Positions 1 through 8,116 of a stretch of 64,000 nt of DNA are shown here, piece after piece. Origin of the DNA: Lacinutrix mariniflava (GTDB taxonomy: Bacteria; Bacteroidota; Bacteroidia; Flavobacteriales; Flavobacteriaceae); the NCBI RefSeq assembly GCF_001418015.1, contig NZ_LIQG01000032.1, forward strand, positions 1-64,000, in the 5' to 3' direction. The position numbers and the translations under genes are program-made. The notes beneath the pieces are model-generated. The model was not told the origin of the DNA. It did not search any database and worked only from the letters and a program-made list of their open reading frames with translations. Each line of letters starts with the position of its first letter. The stretch's first letter is position 1.

Positions 1-23
1 TTTTTTTATTTAAGTATTTTCAA

Positions 24-1139
24 CTATTCCAATTCTATTGTAATATCAGAATTTAAGTAATTTGGTACAGAGACTCCATTTACCATTGTTGAAGGTACTA
101 CTAGAGTGTGTAATGTATACGTTCCATCTAGCTCCGCCTCGATACTAATAAAAATTTCATCTGCTGCTGCATTAGCTGTAAAATAAGCTTTGGCTTCTGC
201 TTTAGTCATGAATTGATTTGTACCATCATCCTCATATTCTTTTTGTTGAACTTCATCTCTAGTTAGCACACCATCACCATCGTCATCATTATCTATAAAG
301 TTTACTAATAAATCACCATCTATATTATCTTCTTCTCCTGTAATATCTCCATCCGGATGCTCTATGTGTGATGGTACTCCATCTAAATCATAATCCGTAT
401 TACTTCTCGAAATAACTCTTAAATTAAAAATTAAAGGGTTATATTGAGCTATAACAGTCGACGCTGGTGAAGCAAAATAACCTAAACCTGAAGGCATTAT
501 TACAGTACCAATACCATGCCCATTATAAACCAAAGAACCATCTCCATTTTCTGTGTATCCTGTAGATGTTTTAAACTCTATAATACCTTCCCTAAATCCA
601 GAAACTACTCCTCCCGCTGTCCCTACAGCTGTTAAACTAAAAGGTTGACCTACTCCTATTGAAACCTGACTATCAAACACTGTCCCATCAAGTATCATTC
701 CTTCATATAACACAGCTGCTAAATCTAAAGGATTAATAGAATCTCCATCTCCTTCTCTAATTTTTAATGTATATAAATTGTAATCTACATCATCACCTAT
801 ATCGACTACTTTAACTTCTAGTCTTGGATAAACACCATCTGCTTGATTAAAGTAATTAGAAATGGGTGTTTTATCCTGAGTACCGTTGATTGCTGATATT
901 GTATCTAAAACAATAATAAATTCGTCATTAGCAGGGTTTGAAGCATCTGCAAAGTCGAAATCTTCATAATTAAAAAAATGAGTATCTAAATATGTAAGAA
1001 TTTCTTCATCATTCTCATCTGAAACTTCTTGCGAATCTCTAATTTCAGCTACTAAAATATCACCATCATCATCATCTTTACAAGAGAAAGCGATAAAAAA
1101 CAACGATAAAATTGGGATTAAAAATTTTCTTAAATTCAT
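24..1139 (-). CDS. FKBP-type peptidyl-prolyl isomerase, lipoprotein
   Basis: A 371-residue exported lipoprotein: the N-terminus is a short hydrophobic stretch ending in IAFSC followed by KDDDD, a typical flavobacterial lipobox with an acidic patch after the lipidated Cys. The middle (about residues 115-245) looks like an FKBP prolyl-isomerase domain (VLYEGMILDGTVFDS, then VVSGFREGI, and later GIGTVIMPSGLGY). It is followed by an acidic Ca-binding-like linker (DYDLDGVPSHIE, then IDNDDDGDGV) and a C-terminal tail of unknown fold. The likely role is protein folding at the outer membrane or cell surface. It is transcribed away from the S4-domain gene with a 79-nt shared promoter region. Family assignment is fairly sure; substrate is unknown. 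Confidence 0.8.
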   Translation of the reverse strand: MNLRKFLIPILSLFFIAFSCKDDDDGDILVAEIRDSQEVSDENDEEILTYLDTHFFNYEDFDFADASNPANDEFIIVLDTISAINGTQDKTPISNYFNQADGVYPRLEVKVVDIGDDVDYNLYTLKIREGDGDSINPLDLAAVLYEGMILDGTVFDSQVSIGVGQPFSLTAVGTAGGVVSGFREGIIEFKTSTGYTENGDGSLVYNGHGIGTVIMPSGLGYFASPASTVIAQYNPLIFNLRVISRSNTDYDLDGVPSHIEHPDGDITGEEDNIDGDLLVNFIDNDDDGDGVLTRDEVQQKEYEDDGTNQFMTKAEAKAYFTANAAADEIFISIEAELDGTYTLHTLVVPSTMVNGVSVPNYLNSDITIELE

Positions 1140-1151
1140 TTTTGCTTATTT

Positions 1152-1183
1152 TTGGGTGCAAGATAAACTATATAATAACTTTG
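1152..1183 (+). promoter_or_regulatory. Bacteroidota-type promoter for the S4-domain gene
   Basis: TTG at 1152-1154 is followed after 21 nt by TAACTTTG at 1176-1183, which fits the Bacteroidota primary sigma consensus (TTG, 19-21 nt, TAnnTTTG). It lies 36 nt upstream of the start codon at 1219. Confidence 0.6.
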
Positions 1184-1218
1184 CACAATATCATTAACGT
1201 AGAATTAAGTTAAATTAT

Positions 1219-1599
1219 ATGCGGATTGACAAGTATTTATGGTGTGTTAGATATTTTAAAACAAGAAATATCGCTACAACAGCATGCAAAAAAGGACATA
1301 TTAAGGTTAATGGCCAAGTTGCCAAACCAAGTAGAGAGGTGTACCCAACGGATAAAGTTGAGTTAAGAAAAAATCAAATTAATTACACTATTTCTATTTT
1401 AGATGTACCACCAAACCGTGTAGGAGCTAAACTAGTTGACATTTACAGAGTGGATACAACTCCTAAGTCAGCCTTTGAATCTCAGGAATTACTTAAATAC
1501 GCAAAAGATTATTATAGAAAAAAAGGCACAGGAAGACCTACTAAGAAAGATCGAAGAAACATTGACGATGTTTACAGAGAAAATGAGGAAGAAGAATAA
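1219..1599 (+). CDS. S4-domain RNA-binding protein (Hsp15/HslR-like)
   Basis: 126 residues. The first ~60 are an S4 RNA-binding domain (MRIDKYLWCVRYFKTRNIAT, then KKGHIKVNGQVAKPSREV), the arrangement found in Hsp15/HslR, which in other bacteria binds stalled 50S subunits carrying nascent chains. The C-terminal half is basic and then acidic (KKGTGRPTKKDRR, ending NEEEE), as is common in this family. The ATG at 1219 begins directly at the S4 motif. The phosphoribosyltransferase gene starts 27 nt downstream on the same strand, so the two are probably cotranscribed. Function in this organism is inferred from the domain. Confidence 0.8.
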   Translation: MRIDKYLWCVRYFKTRNIATTACKKGHIKVNGQVAKPSREVYPTDKVELRKNQINYTISILDVPPNRVGAKLVDIYRVDTTPKSAFESQELLKYAKDYYRKKGTGRPTKKDRRNIDDVYRENEEEE

Positions 1600-1626
1600 T
1601 TACTCCTTTAAATTATATAAAAAATT

Positions 1627-2130
1627 ATGACTACTTTAAAAAACCGCATTCTTTCTCACGACGAGATAACTCATAAAATAAGAAGAATTGCATATCAAAT
1701 TTATGAAGTAAATAGTAATGAAACTGAAGTGATTTTAGCTGGAATAGATTCTAATGGCTACATTTTAGCAAAAAAACTAAAATCTGTTTTAAGTAAGATA
1801 TCACCATTGGAACCTATCTTATGTAAAGTAATTATTGACAAAAAAAATCCATTAGAAACTATAAGAACATCCATACCAAAGGAAGAATACAAAAATAAAT
1901 CGGTTATCCTTATTGATGATGTTCTAAACTCAGGCACTACACTTATTTATGGTGTAAAACACTTTTTAGATGTACCATTAAAGAATTTTAAAACAGCTGT
2001 ACTAGTTAATAGAAACCATAAAAAATATCCTGTTAAGGCCGATTTTAAAGGCATCTCTCTTTCGACATCTTTAAAGGAACATGTTGAAGTAATATTAGAA
2101 GGCAAAAAGTATGAAGTAAATTTAAAATAA
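1627..2130 (+). CDS. phosphoribosyltransferase family protein (PyrR-like)
   Basis: 167 residues with a type I phosphoribosyltransferase fold. The PRPP-binding loop is visible as VILIDDVLNSGTTLIYG, with the two acidic residues and the SGTT phosphate-binding turn. The overall length and the N-terminal region (ILSHDEITHKIRRIAYQIYE) resemble PyrR, the bifunctional uracil phosphoribosyltransferase and pyr attenuation regulator, but no pyr leader or pyr genes are adjacent, so regulation of pyrimidine genes cannot be claimed. Its last 9 nt overlap the convergent aroK gene. Substrate base is unresolved. Confidence 0.75.
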   Translation: MTTLKNRILSHDEITHKIRRIAYQIYEVNSNETEVILAGIDSNGYILAKKLKSVLSKISPLEPILCKVIIDKKNPLETIRTSIPKEEYKNKSVILIDDVLNSGTTLIYGVKHFLDVPLKNFKTAVLVNRNHKKYPVKADFKGISLSTSLKEHVEVILEGKKYEVNLK

Positions 2131-2640
2131 TTGGAGTATAAGATCTTCAACAATATCTTTCACTTTTCCATTGGCATTAATTTTAACTTCCGATTTATTA
2201 TAAAAAGAAGCTCTTTCGAAAAGATGTTTTCCAATAAACTCTGCTAATAAGTCATCTGTCTTTATATGAGATATTAATGGTCTTTTAGATTTTTCGTTAT
2301 TAAGTCTATTTACTAATACAGGAATACTAACATTTAGATATACTGTTTTTAAACTAGTATTAGCTAACAAACTATCCATGGTATCAAAATAACATGGCGT
2401 ACCACCTCCAAGCGAAATAACGGAGCTAGTAGAGTCCTTGATTAGAGATTCTAAATATTCTTTTTCTTTTTTTCTGAAATACAATTCACCAGAATCTCTA
2501 AAAATCTCACTTATACTCTTCTTTTCTCCTTTTTCGATTACATGATCTAAATCTTTGAAGGTGTAATTTAACTTTTTTGATAGCTCGATACCTATTTTAG
2601 ATTTTCCAGATGCCATGTATCCAATTAAAACAATATTCAT
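2122..2640 (-). CDS. aroK: shikimate kinase
   Basis: 172 residues when started at the ATG at 2638-2640, which opens directly on the beta-strand and P-loop (MNIVLIGYMASGKSKIG). A longer reading to 2715 would add 25 hydrophobic residues that the family lacks. The shikimate-binding Asp (DLDHVIE) and the ISLGGGTPC region, with the arginine-bearing lid (KSKRPLI), are all present. It phosphorylates shikimate in the chorismate pathway in the cytosol. It converges on and overlaps the phosphoribosyltransferase gene by 9 nt. Confidence 0.9.
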   Translation of the reverse strand: MNIVLIGYMASGKSKIGIELSKKLNYTFKDLDHVIEKGEKKSISEIFRDSGELYFRKKEKEYLESLIKDSTSSVISLGGGTPCYFDTMDSLLANTSLKTVYLNVSIPVLVNRLNNEKSKRPLISHIKTDDLLAEFIGKHLFERASFYNKSEVKINANGKVKDIVEDLILQLF

Positions 2641-2715
2641 TTTGGGTCTTATTATTTGATTATTAAATAAGTAGAATTTAAGAAGACAAAAAAACAAAAA
2701 AAAAATAGAATACAC

Positions 2716-2745
2716 TTGGAATACTAATAAAAGGTTCTATATTTG
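2716..2745 (+). promoter_or_regulatory. promoter of the tRNA-Lys genes
   Basis: TTG at 2716-2718, a 19-nt spacer and TATATTTG at 2738-2745 match the Bacteroidota promoter consensus. It ends 16 nt before the first tRNA-Lys. Confidence 0.65.
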
Positions 2746-2761
2746 CACCCGAATAACGAAT

Positions 2762-2834
2762 GACCTGGTAGCTCAGTTGGTAGAGCATCTCCCTTTTAAG
2801 GAGAGGGTCCTGGGTTCGAGCCCCAGCCCGGTCA
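2762..2834 (+). tRNA. tRNA-Lys (anticodon TTT), copy 1
   Basis: 73 nt that fold as a cloverleaf: D arm GCTC..GAGC, anticodon stem TCTCC/GGAGA with loop CTTTTAA, and T arm CTGGG-TTCGAGC-CCCAG. CCA is not encoded. The acceptor stem GACCTGG/CCCGGTC has a T-C mismatch at the fifth pair, shared with the second copy. Confidence 0.95.
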
Positions 2835-2841
2835 CTAAGAA

Positions 2842-2865
2842 GTTAAGCCTAGCTTAACTTTTTTT
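2842..2865 (+). terminator. terminator after tRNA-Lys copy 1
   Basis: Perfect 7-bp stem GTTAAGC/GCTTAAC with a 3-nt loop, followed by a run of seven T. A near-copy follows the second tRNA-Lys. Confidence 0.75.
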
Positions 2866-2939
2866 ATTATTTTTTTTAGTAAGCATACTTTATGCATATT
2901 ATAAAAAATGACTGAAAATAAACATTCGAATATTAAAAT

Positions 2940-3012
2940 GACCTGGTAGCTCAGTTGGTAGAGCATCTCCCTTTTAAGGAGAGGGTCCTGGGTTCGAGCC
3001 CCAGCCCGGTCA
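2940..3012 (+). tRNA. tRNA-Lys (anticodon TTT), copy 2
   Basis: Identical over all 73 nt to the tRNA at 2762-2834, including the acceptor-stem mismatch. Together with the similar hairpins downstream, this points to a recent local duplication of a tRNA-plus-terminator unit. Confidence 0.95.
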
Positions 3013-3022
3013 CTAAAAAAAA

Positions 3023-3049
3023 GTTAAGCTTCGCTTAACATTTTTTTTT
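3023..3049 (+). terminator. terminator after tRNA-Lys copy 2
   Basis: GTTAAGC/GCTTAAC stem with loop TTC and a run of nine T. It is the counterpart of the hairpin at 2842-2865. Confidence 0.7.
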
Positions 3050-3064
3050 ATTTAAATTTTAAAT

Positions 3065-3151
3065 GCGCACGTGGCGGAATTGGTAGACGTGCTGGCTTGA
3101 GGGGCCAGTGATCTATTAGATCGTGGAAGTTCGAGTCTTCTCGTGCGCACA
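3065..3151 (+). tRNA. tRNA-Leu (anticodon GAG)
   Basis: 87 nt with acceptor GCGCACG/CGTGCGC, anticodon stem CTGGC/GCCAG enclosing loop TTGAGGG (anticodon GAG), a long class II variable arm (TGATCTATTAGATCG) and T arm GGAAG-TTCGAGT-CTTCT. The long variable arm and the anticodon make it tRNA-Leu. Confidence 0.95.
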
Positions 3152-3260
3152 TTAAAAAGATCTTCTTAAATAAAAACACTTCTCTATTTTTAATTTAATA
3201 ATCAATAAATACTTTCATTAAGGTTATTATTTTGTTTTGTTTGACTATTTTAGCAATAAG

Positions 3261-4160
3261 ATGAACAAAATAAAAACAAAATTTAGTATTAAAGACCTAG
3301 AAAATCTATCTGGAGTCAAAGCGCACACTATTCGAATTTGGGAAAAGAGATACATGCTCCTTGAACCTAATAGATCTGATACTAATATTAGGAACTATAA
3401 CCTTGAAAGCCTTCAAAAGCTATTAAACATAACGTACCTCAATAATAATGGTATAAAAATATCGAAAATAGCTAAGCTTAATGCGGAAGATATATTAGAA
3501 AAAGTCAAAGAGATTGCGCTAATACAGAAAACTGAAGATAACGTAATAAACGATTTAAAGATTTCAATGTTAAATTTTGACCAAGTATTATTCAACAATA
3601 CTTACAATGACCAATTAGCTCTAAAACCTTTTAATACGCTTTTCTACTCTATTTTTATACCACTATTTAATGATATTGGTTTATTATGGCAAACTAATAC
3701 GATAATGCCAGCTCATGAGAATTTTATTTCCACTCTTATAAAGCAGAAAGTACTAATTAATATAGAAAAATTAGGAACTATTGAACCTGATAATGATACC
3801 AAAACATTTGTTTTATTCTTACCTGAGAATGAAATTCATGATATTGGTTTATTATTTGTTAATTACGAATTAAAAAGAAGAGGCTTCCATACCATATACT
3901 TAGGAGCAAGTGTTCCTATAGATAATTTAAGTAATCTTAAAACCCTATTTAAAGATATTACGTTTATAACTTACTTTACTGTTGAACCCGACAATAAAGA
4001 GATCTATTCTTATATAAATGATTTCAATGAAAAGATTACAAATAATAAAGGCGTAAGTCTTTCCATTTTAGGTTACAAAACACATATTATTGATAAAGAA
4101 AAGTTACCAGAGAACATTTCCAAATTCAACTCTATTGAACACTTATTAGAGTCAATTTAA
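3261..4160 (+). CDS. MerR-family regulator with B12-binding domain (CarH/LitR-like)
   Basis: 299 residues from the ATG at 3261; a TTG start at 3237 would add eight residues before the conserved part. Residues 5-75 are a MerR winged helix (FSIKDLENLSGVKAHTIRIW, then EKRYMLLEPNR). A helical region (about 90-175) and a cobalamin-binding Rossmann-like domain (180-299) follow, with the lower-ligand motif EIHDIG (His193). The CarH signature W-x9-EH is here W143-x9-E153-N154, and the residue after Trp is Gln. It sits 46 nt upstream of crtI and very probably controls the carotenoid operon. In related CarH proteins adenosylcobalamin and light relieve repression; whether this one senses light is doubtful. 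Confidence 0.85.
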   Translation: MNKIKTKFSIKDLENLSGVKAHTIRIWEKRYMLLEPNRSDTNIRNYNLESLQKLLNITYLNNNGIKISKIAKLNAEDILEKVKEIALIQKTEDNVINDLKISMLNFDQVLFNNTYNDQLALKPFNTLFYSIFIPLFNDIGLLWQTNTIMPAHENFISTLIKQKVLINIEKLGTIEPDNDTKTFVLFLPENEIHDIGLLFVNYELKRRGFHTIYLGASVPIDNLSNLKTLFKDITFITYFTVEPDNKEIYSYINDFNEKITNNKGVSLSILGYKTHIIDKEKLPENISKFNSIEHLLESI

Positions 4161-4163
4161 ATA

Positions 4164-4207
4164 AATAATTAATTATGTTTAATTATTCTGTATATTTGTT
4201 AAACAAA
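4164..4207 (+). promoter_or_regulatory. crt operon promoter/operator region
   Basis: Two inverted repeats lie in the 46-nt gap before crtI: AATAATTAA (4164-4172) with TTAATTATT (4179-4187), 6-nt spacer; and TTTGTTAAACAAA (4195-4207), centred on 4201. TATATTTG at 4191-4198 matches the -7 element, but no TTG lies at the usual upstream distance; the first repeat occupies that place. This suggests regulator-dependent transcription. The -7 element is only 9 nt before the ATG, so a transcript started here would be nearly leaderless. Confidence 0.5.
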
Positions 4208-5670
4208 TGAATAAAACTATACATATTATCGGTTCAGGATTCTCCTCATTATCTGCTGCATGCTATTTAGCACAATCAGGTAATAAAGTAACCCTATTTG
4301 AAAAAAACAAAACTATTGGAGGTCGTGCTAGACAGCTAAAGAGAGACGGATTCACTTTTGACATTGGACCAACATGGTATTGGATGCCTGATGTTTTTGA
4401 GCGCTTCTTTTCAGATTTCAATACCAAACCTTCAGATTTTTACACATTAGAAAAACTAAACCCTGCCTACAGCGTCTATTTTGGTAAAGATGATTACATA
4501 ACCATTGAAGATACAATAGAAAAAATATATTCAGCTTTTGAAAAAGAAGAACCAGGAAGTTCTAAAAAGCTAAAGAAACTTATTGATAATGCACAAAACA
4601 ACTATGATGTTGCTATTAAAGATTTAGTTTACAGGCCGGGAGTTTCGCCTTTAGAATTAGTGACTCCTGTAACTATAAAAAAGATAAGTCAGTTTTTAAG
4701 TACAATAAAACGAGACGTAAGGAAGGAATTTAAAAATGATCGATTAGCACAAATACTGGAATTCCCTGTTCTATTTCTAGGCGCTAAACCAAGTAAGACA
4801 CCTTCATTTTATAACTTTATGAACTATGCCGATTTTGGTATCGGGACGTTTCATCCTAAAAAAGGAATGTATCAGGTAGTACTTGCAATGGAGTCTTTAG
4901 CAAAATCATTAGGTGTCATTATTAAAACCGATAGCCCAATTGATAAAATTATTGTAGATAATGGAAAAGCTACTGGTATTATTTCAAACGGAGAAACACA
5001 TAATGCAGATATAATTTTAAGTGGTGCAGATTACCACCACAGTGAAACCTTACTTGATATAAAGTATAGGCAATACTCTGAAAAATATTGGAGTAAAAAA
5101 ACATTCGCTCCGTCTTCTCTATTATTTTATGTTGGTTTCAATAAAAAATTAAAAAACGTTAATCATCATACTTTGTTTTTCGATGTAGATTTCGATGTTC
5201 ATGCCCAAGATATTTACGACAATCCTAAATGGCCTGAGAACCCATTGTTTTATGCAAGTTTCCCGAGTATTACAGATGAAAGCTCTGCTCCTACAGATAA
5301 AGAAGCTGGAATATTTTTAATACCACTAGCTCCTGGGATTGAAGATACAGAAGCATTAAGAGCTCTCTATTTTGAAAAAATTCTAAAAAGATTTGAAAAT
5401 TTAACTTCACAAGATGTTAGAGAATCAATTATCTTTAAGGAATCATTTTGTGTAAATGATTTTTTAAAGGATTATAATTCTTACAAAGGTAATGCATATG
5501 GTATGGCCAACACCTTAATGCAAACTGCCTTTTTAAGACCTAATTTAAAGAGCAATAAAGTAGAGAATTTATATTTTACTGGACAATTAACAGTTCCTGG
5601 TCCCGGAGTTCCTCCAGCCCTAATATCTGGAAAATTAGTTGCAGGATTAATTAAAAAACACCATAATTAA
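4207..5670 (+). CDS. crtI: phytoene desaturase
   Basis: 487 residues. The N-terminus has a FAD-binding Rossmann motif (GSGFSSLSAACYLAQSG, then VTLFEKNKTIGGRAR) and the C-terminus has the CrtI-type FAD motif (LYFTGQLTVPGPGVPPALIS). It converts phytoene to lycopene by successive desaturations, using FAD, at the membrane. It is the first gene of a four-gene carotenoid operon and ends 3 nt before crtB. The length and both signature ends match the bacterial CrtI family. Confidence 0.93.
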   Translation: MNKTIHIIGSGFSSLSAACYLAQSGNKVTLFEKNKTIGGRARQLKRDGFTFDIGPTWYWMPDVFERFFSDFNTKPSDFYTLEKLNPAYSVYFGKDDYITIEDTIEKIYSAFEKEEPGSSKKLKKLIDNAQNNYDVAIKDLVYRPGVSPLELVTPVTIKKISQFLSTIKRDVRKEFKNDRLAQILEFPVLFLGAKPSKTPSFYNFMNYADFGIGTFHPKKGMYQVVLAMESLAKSLGVIIKTDSPIDKIIVDNGKATGIISNGETHNADIILSGADYHHSETLLDIKYRQYSEKYWSKKTFAPSSLLFYVGFNKKLKNVNHHTLFFDVDFDVHAQDIYDNPKWPENPLFYASFPSITDESSAPTDKEAGIFLIPLAPGIEDTEALRALYFEKILKRFENLTSQDVRESIIFKESFCVNDFLKDYNSYKGNAYGMANTLMQTAFLRPNLKSNKVENLYFTGQLTVPGPGVPPALISGKLVAGLIKKHHN

Positions 5671-5673
5671 TTT

Positions 5674-6513
5674 ATGAAGGCATTATTCGATACGGTTTCA
5701 AATAGCTGCAGTAAGATTGTTACGCAATCTTACAGTACCTCTTTTTCTATGGCCACCAAAATGCTTGCTACTTCTATAAGACAAGATATTTACAATATTT
5801 ACGGTTTTGTAAGATTTGCAGATGAGATTGTAGATTCGTTTCATGACTATGATAAAGACACATTATTTAAAAGATTTGAAGCCGATTTAGAAGCTTCTTT
5901 ATTAGATAAAATTAGCCTAAATCCTATTCTAAATGCTTTTCAACATACATATCATAAATATAATATAGAAAAACATATGGTCGATTCGTTCATGCAAAGT
6001 ATGAGACTTGACCTTTCTAAAACCACTTATTTAACGGAAAACGAATACAATGATTATATTTATGGCTCTGCAGATGTTGTTGGACTTATGTGCTTAAAAG
6101 TATTTGTTAATGGAGACAATGATAAATATAATGAATTAAAAGCATCTGCTATGTCCTTGGGATCTGCTTTTCAAAAAGTAAATTTTCTTAGAGATTTAAA
6201 AGCAGATTTTGATGTTCTTGAACGTACTTATTTTCCAAATACAGATTTAAATAACCTTGATGAAGGTGCTAAGGAGTTAATTATAAAAGATATTGAAAGC
6301 GATTTTTCAAAAGGATTAGAAGGTATTAAACTATTACCAATAGAAGCAAAATTTGGTGTTTTTATGGCTTATCGCTATTACAATCAATTATTAAAAAAAT
6401 TAAAAAAGACACCCGCTTTAGAAATAAAAAACACCCGTGTAAGAGTTCCAAACTATAAAAAAGTAGAGCTTTTAACTAGGAGTTATGTAAAATATCAATT
6501 AAATTTATTGTAA
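5674..6513 (+). CDS. crtB: phytoene synthase
   Basis: 279 residues. Both aspartate-rich motifs of squalene/phytoene synthases are visible: FADEIVDSF near residue 50 and VNFLRDLKADFDVLERTYFP near residue 170. It joins two geranylgeranyl diphosphate molecules into phytoene, the entry step of the pathway. Its stop codon overlaps the crtZ start (TAATG), implying translational coupling. Length fits the family. Confidence 0.93.
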   Translation: MKALFDTVSNSCSKIVTQSYSTSFSMATKMLATSIRQDIYNIYGFVRFADEIVDSFHDYDKDTLFKRFEADLEASLLDKISLNPILNAFQHTYHKYNIEKHMVDSFMQSMRLDLSKTTYLTENEYNDYIYGSADVVGLMCLKVFVNGDNDKYNELKASAMSLGSAFQKVNFLRDLKADFDVLERTYFPNTDLNNLDEGAKELIIKDIESDFSKGLEGIKLLPIEAKFGVFMAYRYYNQLLKKLKKTPALEIKNTRVRVPNYKKVELLTRSYVKYQLNLL

Positions 6514-6962
6514 TGCAAATTCTATTCTGGATACTCGTTTTTTTAGCTACATTTAGCGCCATGGAATTTATGGCGTGGTTTACACATAAGTATATAATGC
6601 ATGGATTTTTATGGTCTTTACATAAAGATCATCACCATAAAGAACATGATAGTTGGTTTGAACGTAATGATGCTTTTTTTATTTTTTACGCTATAGTTAG
6701 TATGACCTGTTTTTATCTTTGGAGCTATGAAGGCGTTTGGTATTGTCTACCAATAGCCTTAGGAATAATGGCTTATGGTGCTTCCTATTTTATTGTCCAT
6801 GATATTTTTATTCACCAACGTTTTAAATTATTAAGAAATTCTAATAACTGGTACGCCAAAGGCTTGAGACGTGCTCATAAAATGCATCACAAACATTTAG
6901 GAAAAGGTGATGGCGAATGTTTTGGAATGTTATTTGTTCCTTTTAAATATTTTAAGCGCTAA
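6513..6962 (+). CDS. crtZ: beta-carotene hydroxylase
   Basis: 149 residues with hydrophobic membrane segments and the histidine clusters of the non-haem di-iron fatty-acid hydroxylase family: HKYIMH, HKDHHHKEHDSWF, HDIFIHQRF and RAHKMHHK. It adds 3- and 3'-hydroxyls to beta-carotene, giving zeaxanthin. The start overlaps the crtB stop by one base, and crtY begins 5 nt after its stop. The hydroxylase assignment is strong from the His pattern and context. Confidence 0.92.
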   Translation: MQILFWILVFLATFSAMEFMAWFTHKYIMHGFLWSLHKDHHHKEHDSWFERNDAFFIFYAIVSMTCFYLWSYEGVWYCLPIALGIMAYGASYFIVHDIFIHQRFKLLRNSNNWYAKGLRRAHKMHHKHLGKGDGECFGMLFVPFKYFKR

Positions 6963-6967
6963 ACTAA

Positions 6968-8113
6968 ATGCCTAATAACAAGTCTTTTGATTATATTATT
7001 ATTGGTAACGGTCTTGCTGGTTTACAATTAGCTTTAGCATTAGCAAAAGATTCTTTTTTTGTTGGAAAACAGATTGCTTTAATAGATAAGTCTACTAAAT
7101 CTACAAACGATAAAACGTGGAGTTTTTGGGAGAAAGGCATCGGGAAATGGGATAATATCGTTGAAAAATCTTGGAATAAAGCCCTATTTTACTCTTCTAA
7201 AAAACAACTTACACTAAACCTAAGTCCTTATACTTACAAAACGGTACGTGCTTTAGATTTTTATTCTGAAGCTAAGCGAATACTTTCTAAAAACCCCAAT
7301 GTTCATTTTATTATAGACAATGTTATTTCGATTGAAGACTCTACGAAACCATTAATAAAAACAGAATCGAACTCCTACTCTGCGCATCATATTTTCGATA
7401 GTAGAATTACTGAAGACTACTCTTCAGAATTAAATAATTACACAAAAATTACTCAGCATTTTAAAGGTCTAATTATTGAAACAGAAAATCCGGTTTTTAA
7501 TCCGAAGCAATTTACTATGATGGATTATAGGCTTAAAGATGGAGAACAAACTACGTTTACTTATGTTTTGCCTTTCTCTAGGACTAAAGCACTTATAGAG
7601 TTTACGTATTTTACTCCTAATTTGGTAGATGAGGCAACCTACGACGCTTTTATAAAGAAATATGTAAATGATATTTTAAAAATTGAAAATTATAAAATAT
7701 TAGAAACTGAAAGCGGAAGTATCCCAATGACGAATTTTCCTTTCGAAAATTATTCGACTAAAACCATTACAAAAATTGGTACCGGTGGTGGTTGGATTAA
7801 AGGTTCTACAGGTTATTCGTTTAAAAACACAGAAAAGAAGGTCACCAAGATTATTGAGAATTTAAAGCAAAAGAAACAGCCATCTTATGGGTTATTTAAG
7901 AAAAAATATAAATTCTACGATAAAATATTTCTAAAAGTTTTACTTGACGAAAATGACAAAGGAGAGTGGATTTTCGAGCAGTTTTATGCTAAGAACTCAA
8001 TAGAAACTATGTTTCGGTTTTTAGATGAGGACTCTTCATTTTTAGAAGAATTTAAGATTATGAAGTCTTTATTCTCTTTAGCATTTATAAAAGCATTTTT
8101 TAAGACCTTGTAA
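6968..8113 (+). CDS. crtY: lycopene beta-cyclase
   Basis: 381 residues. An N-terminal dinucleotide-binding motif (YIIIGNGLAGLQLALAL), the DKTWSFW motif typical of CrtY and the C-terminal IGTGGGWIKGSTGYSF motif mark it as a FAD-dependent lycopene cyclase. It makes the beta-ionone rings that CrtZ hydroxylates. With crtI, crtB and crtZ the operon can supply zeaxanthin, the usual yellow pigment of marine flavobacteria; no ketolase is seen here. It ends 3 nt before the convergent TlpA-like gene. Confidence 0.9.
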   Translation: MPNNKSFDYIIIGNGLAGLQLALALAKDSFFVGKQIALIDKSTKSTNDKTWSFWEKGIGKWDNIVEKSWNKALFYSSKKQLTLNLSPYTYKTVRALDFYSEAKRILSKNPNVHFIIDNVISIEDSTKPLIKTESNSYSAHHIFDSRITEDYSSELNNYTKITQHFKGLIIETENPVFNPKQFTMMDYRLKDGEQTTFTYVLPFSRTKALIEFTYFTPNLVDEATYDAFIKKYVNDILKIENYKILETESGSIPMTNFPFENYSTKTITKIGTGGGWIKGSTGYSFKNTEKKVTKIIENLKQKKQPSYGLFKKKYKFYDKIFLKVLLDENDKGEWIFEQFYAKNSIETMFRFLDEDSSFLEEFKIMKSLFSLAFIKAFFKTL

Positions 8114-8116
8114 TTT

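Noticed and set aside
1627-2130. Calling the phosphoribosyltransferase pyrR with a pyr attenuator
   Set aside because: No leader with alternative hairpins lies upstream and no pyrimidine genes are nearby; only the phosphoribosyltransferase fold is supported.
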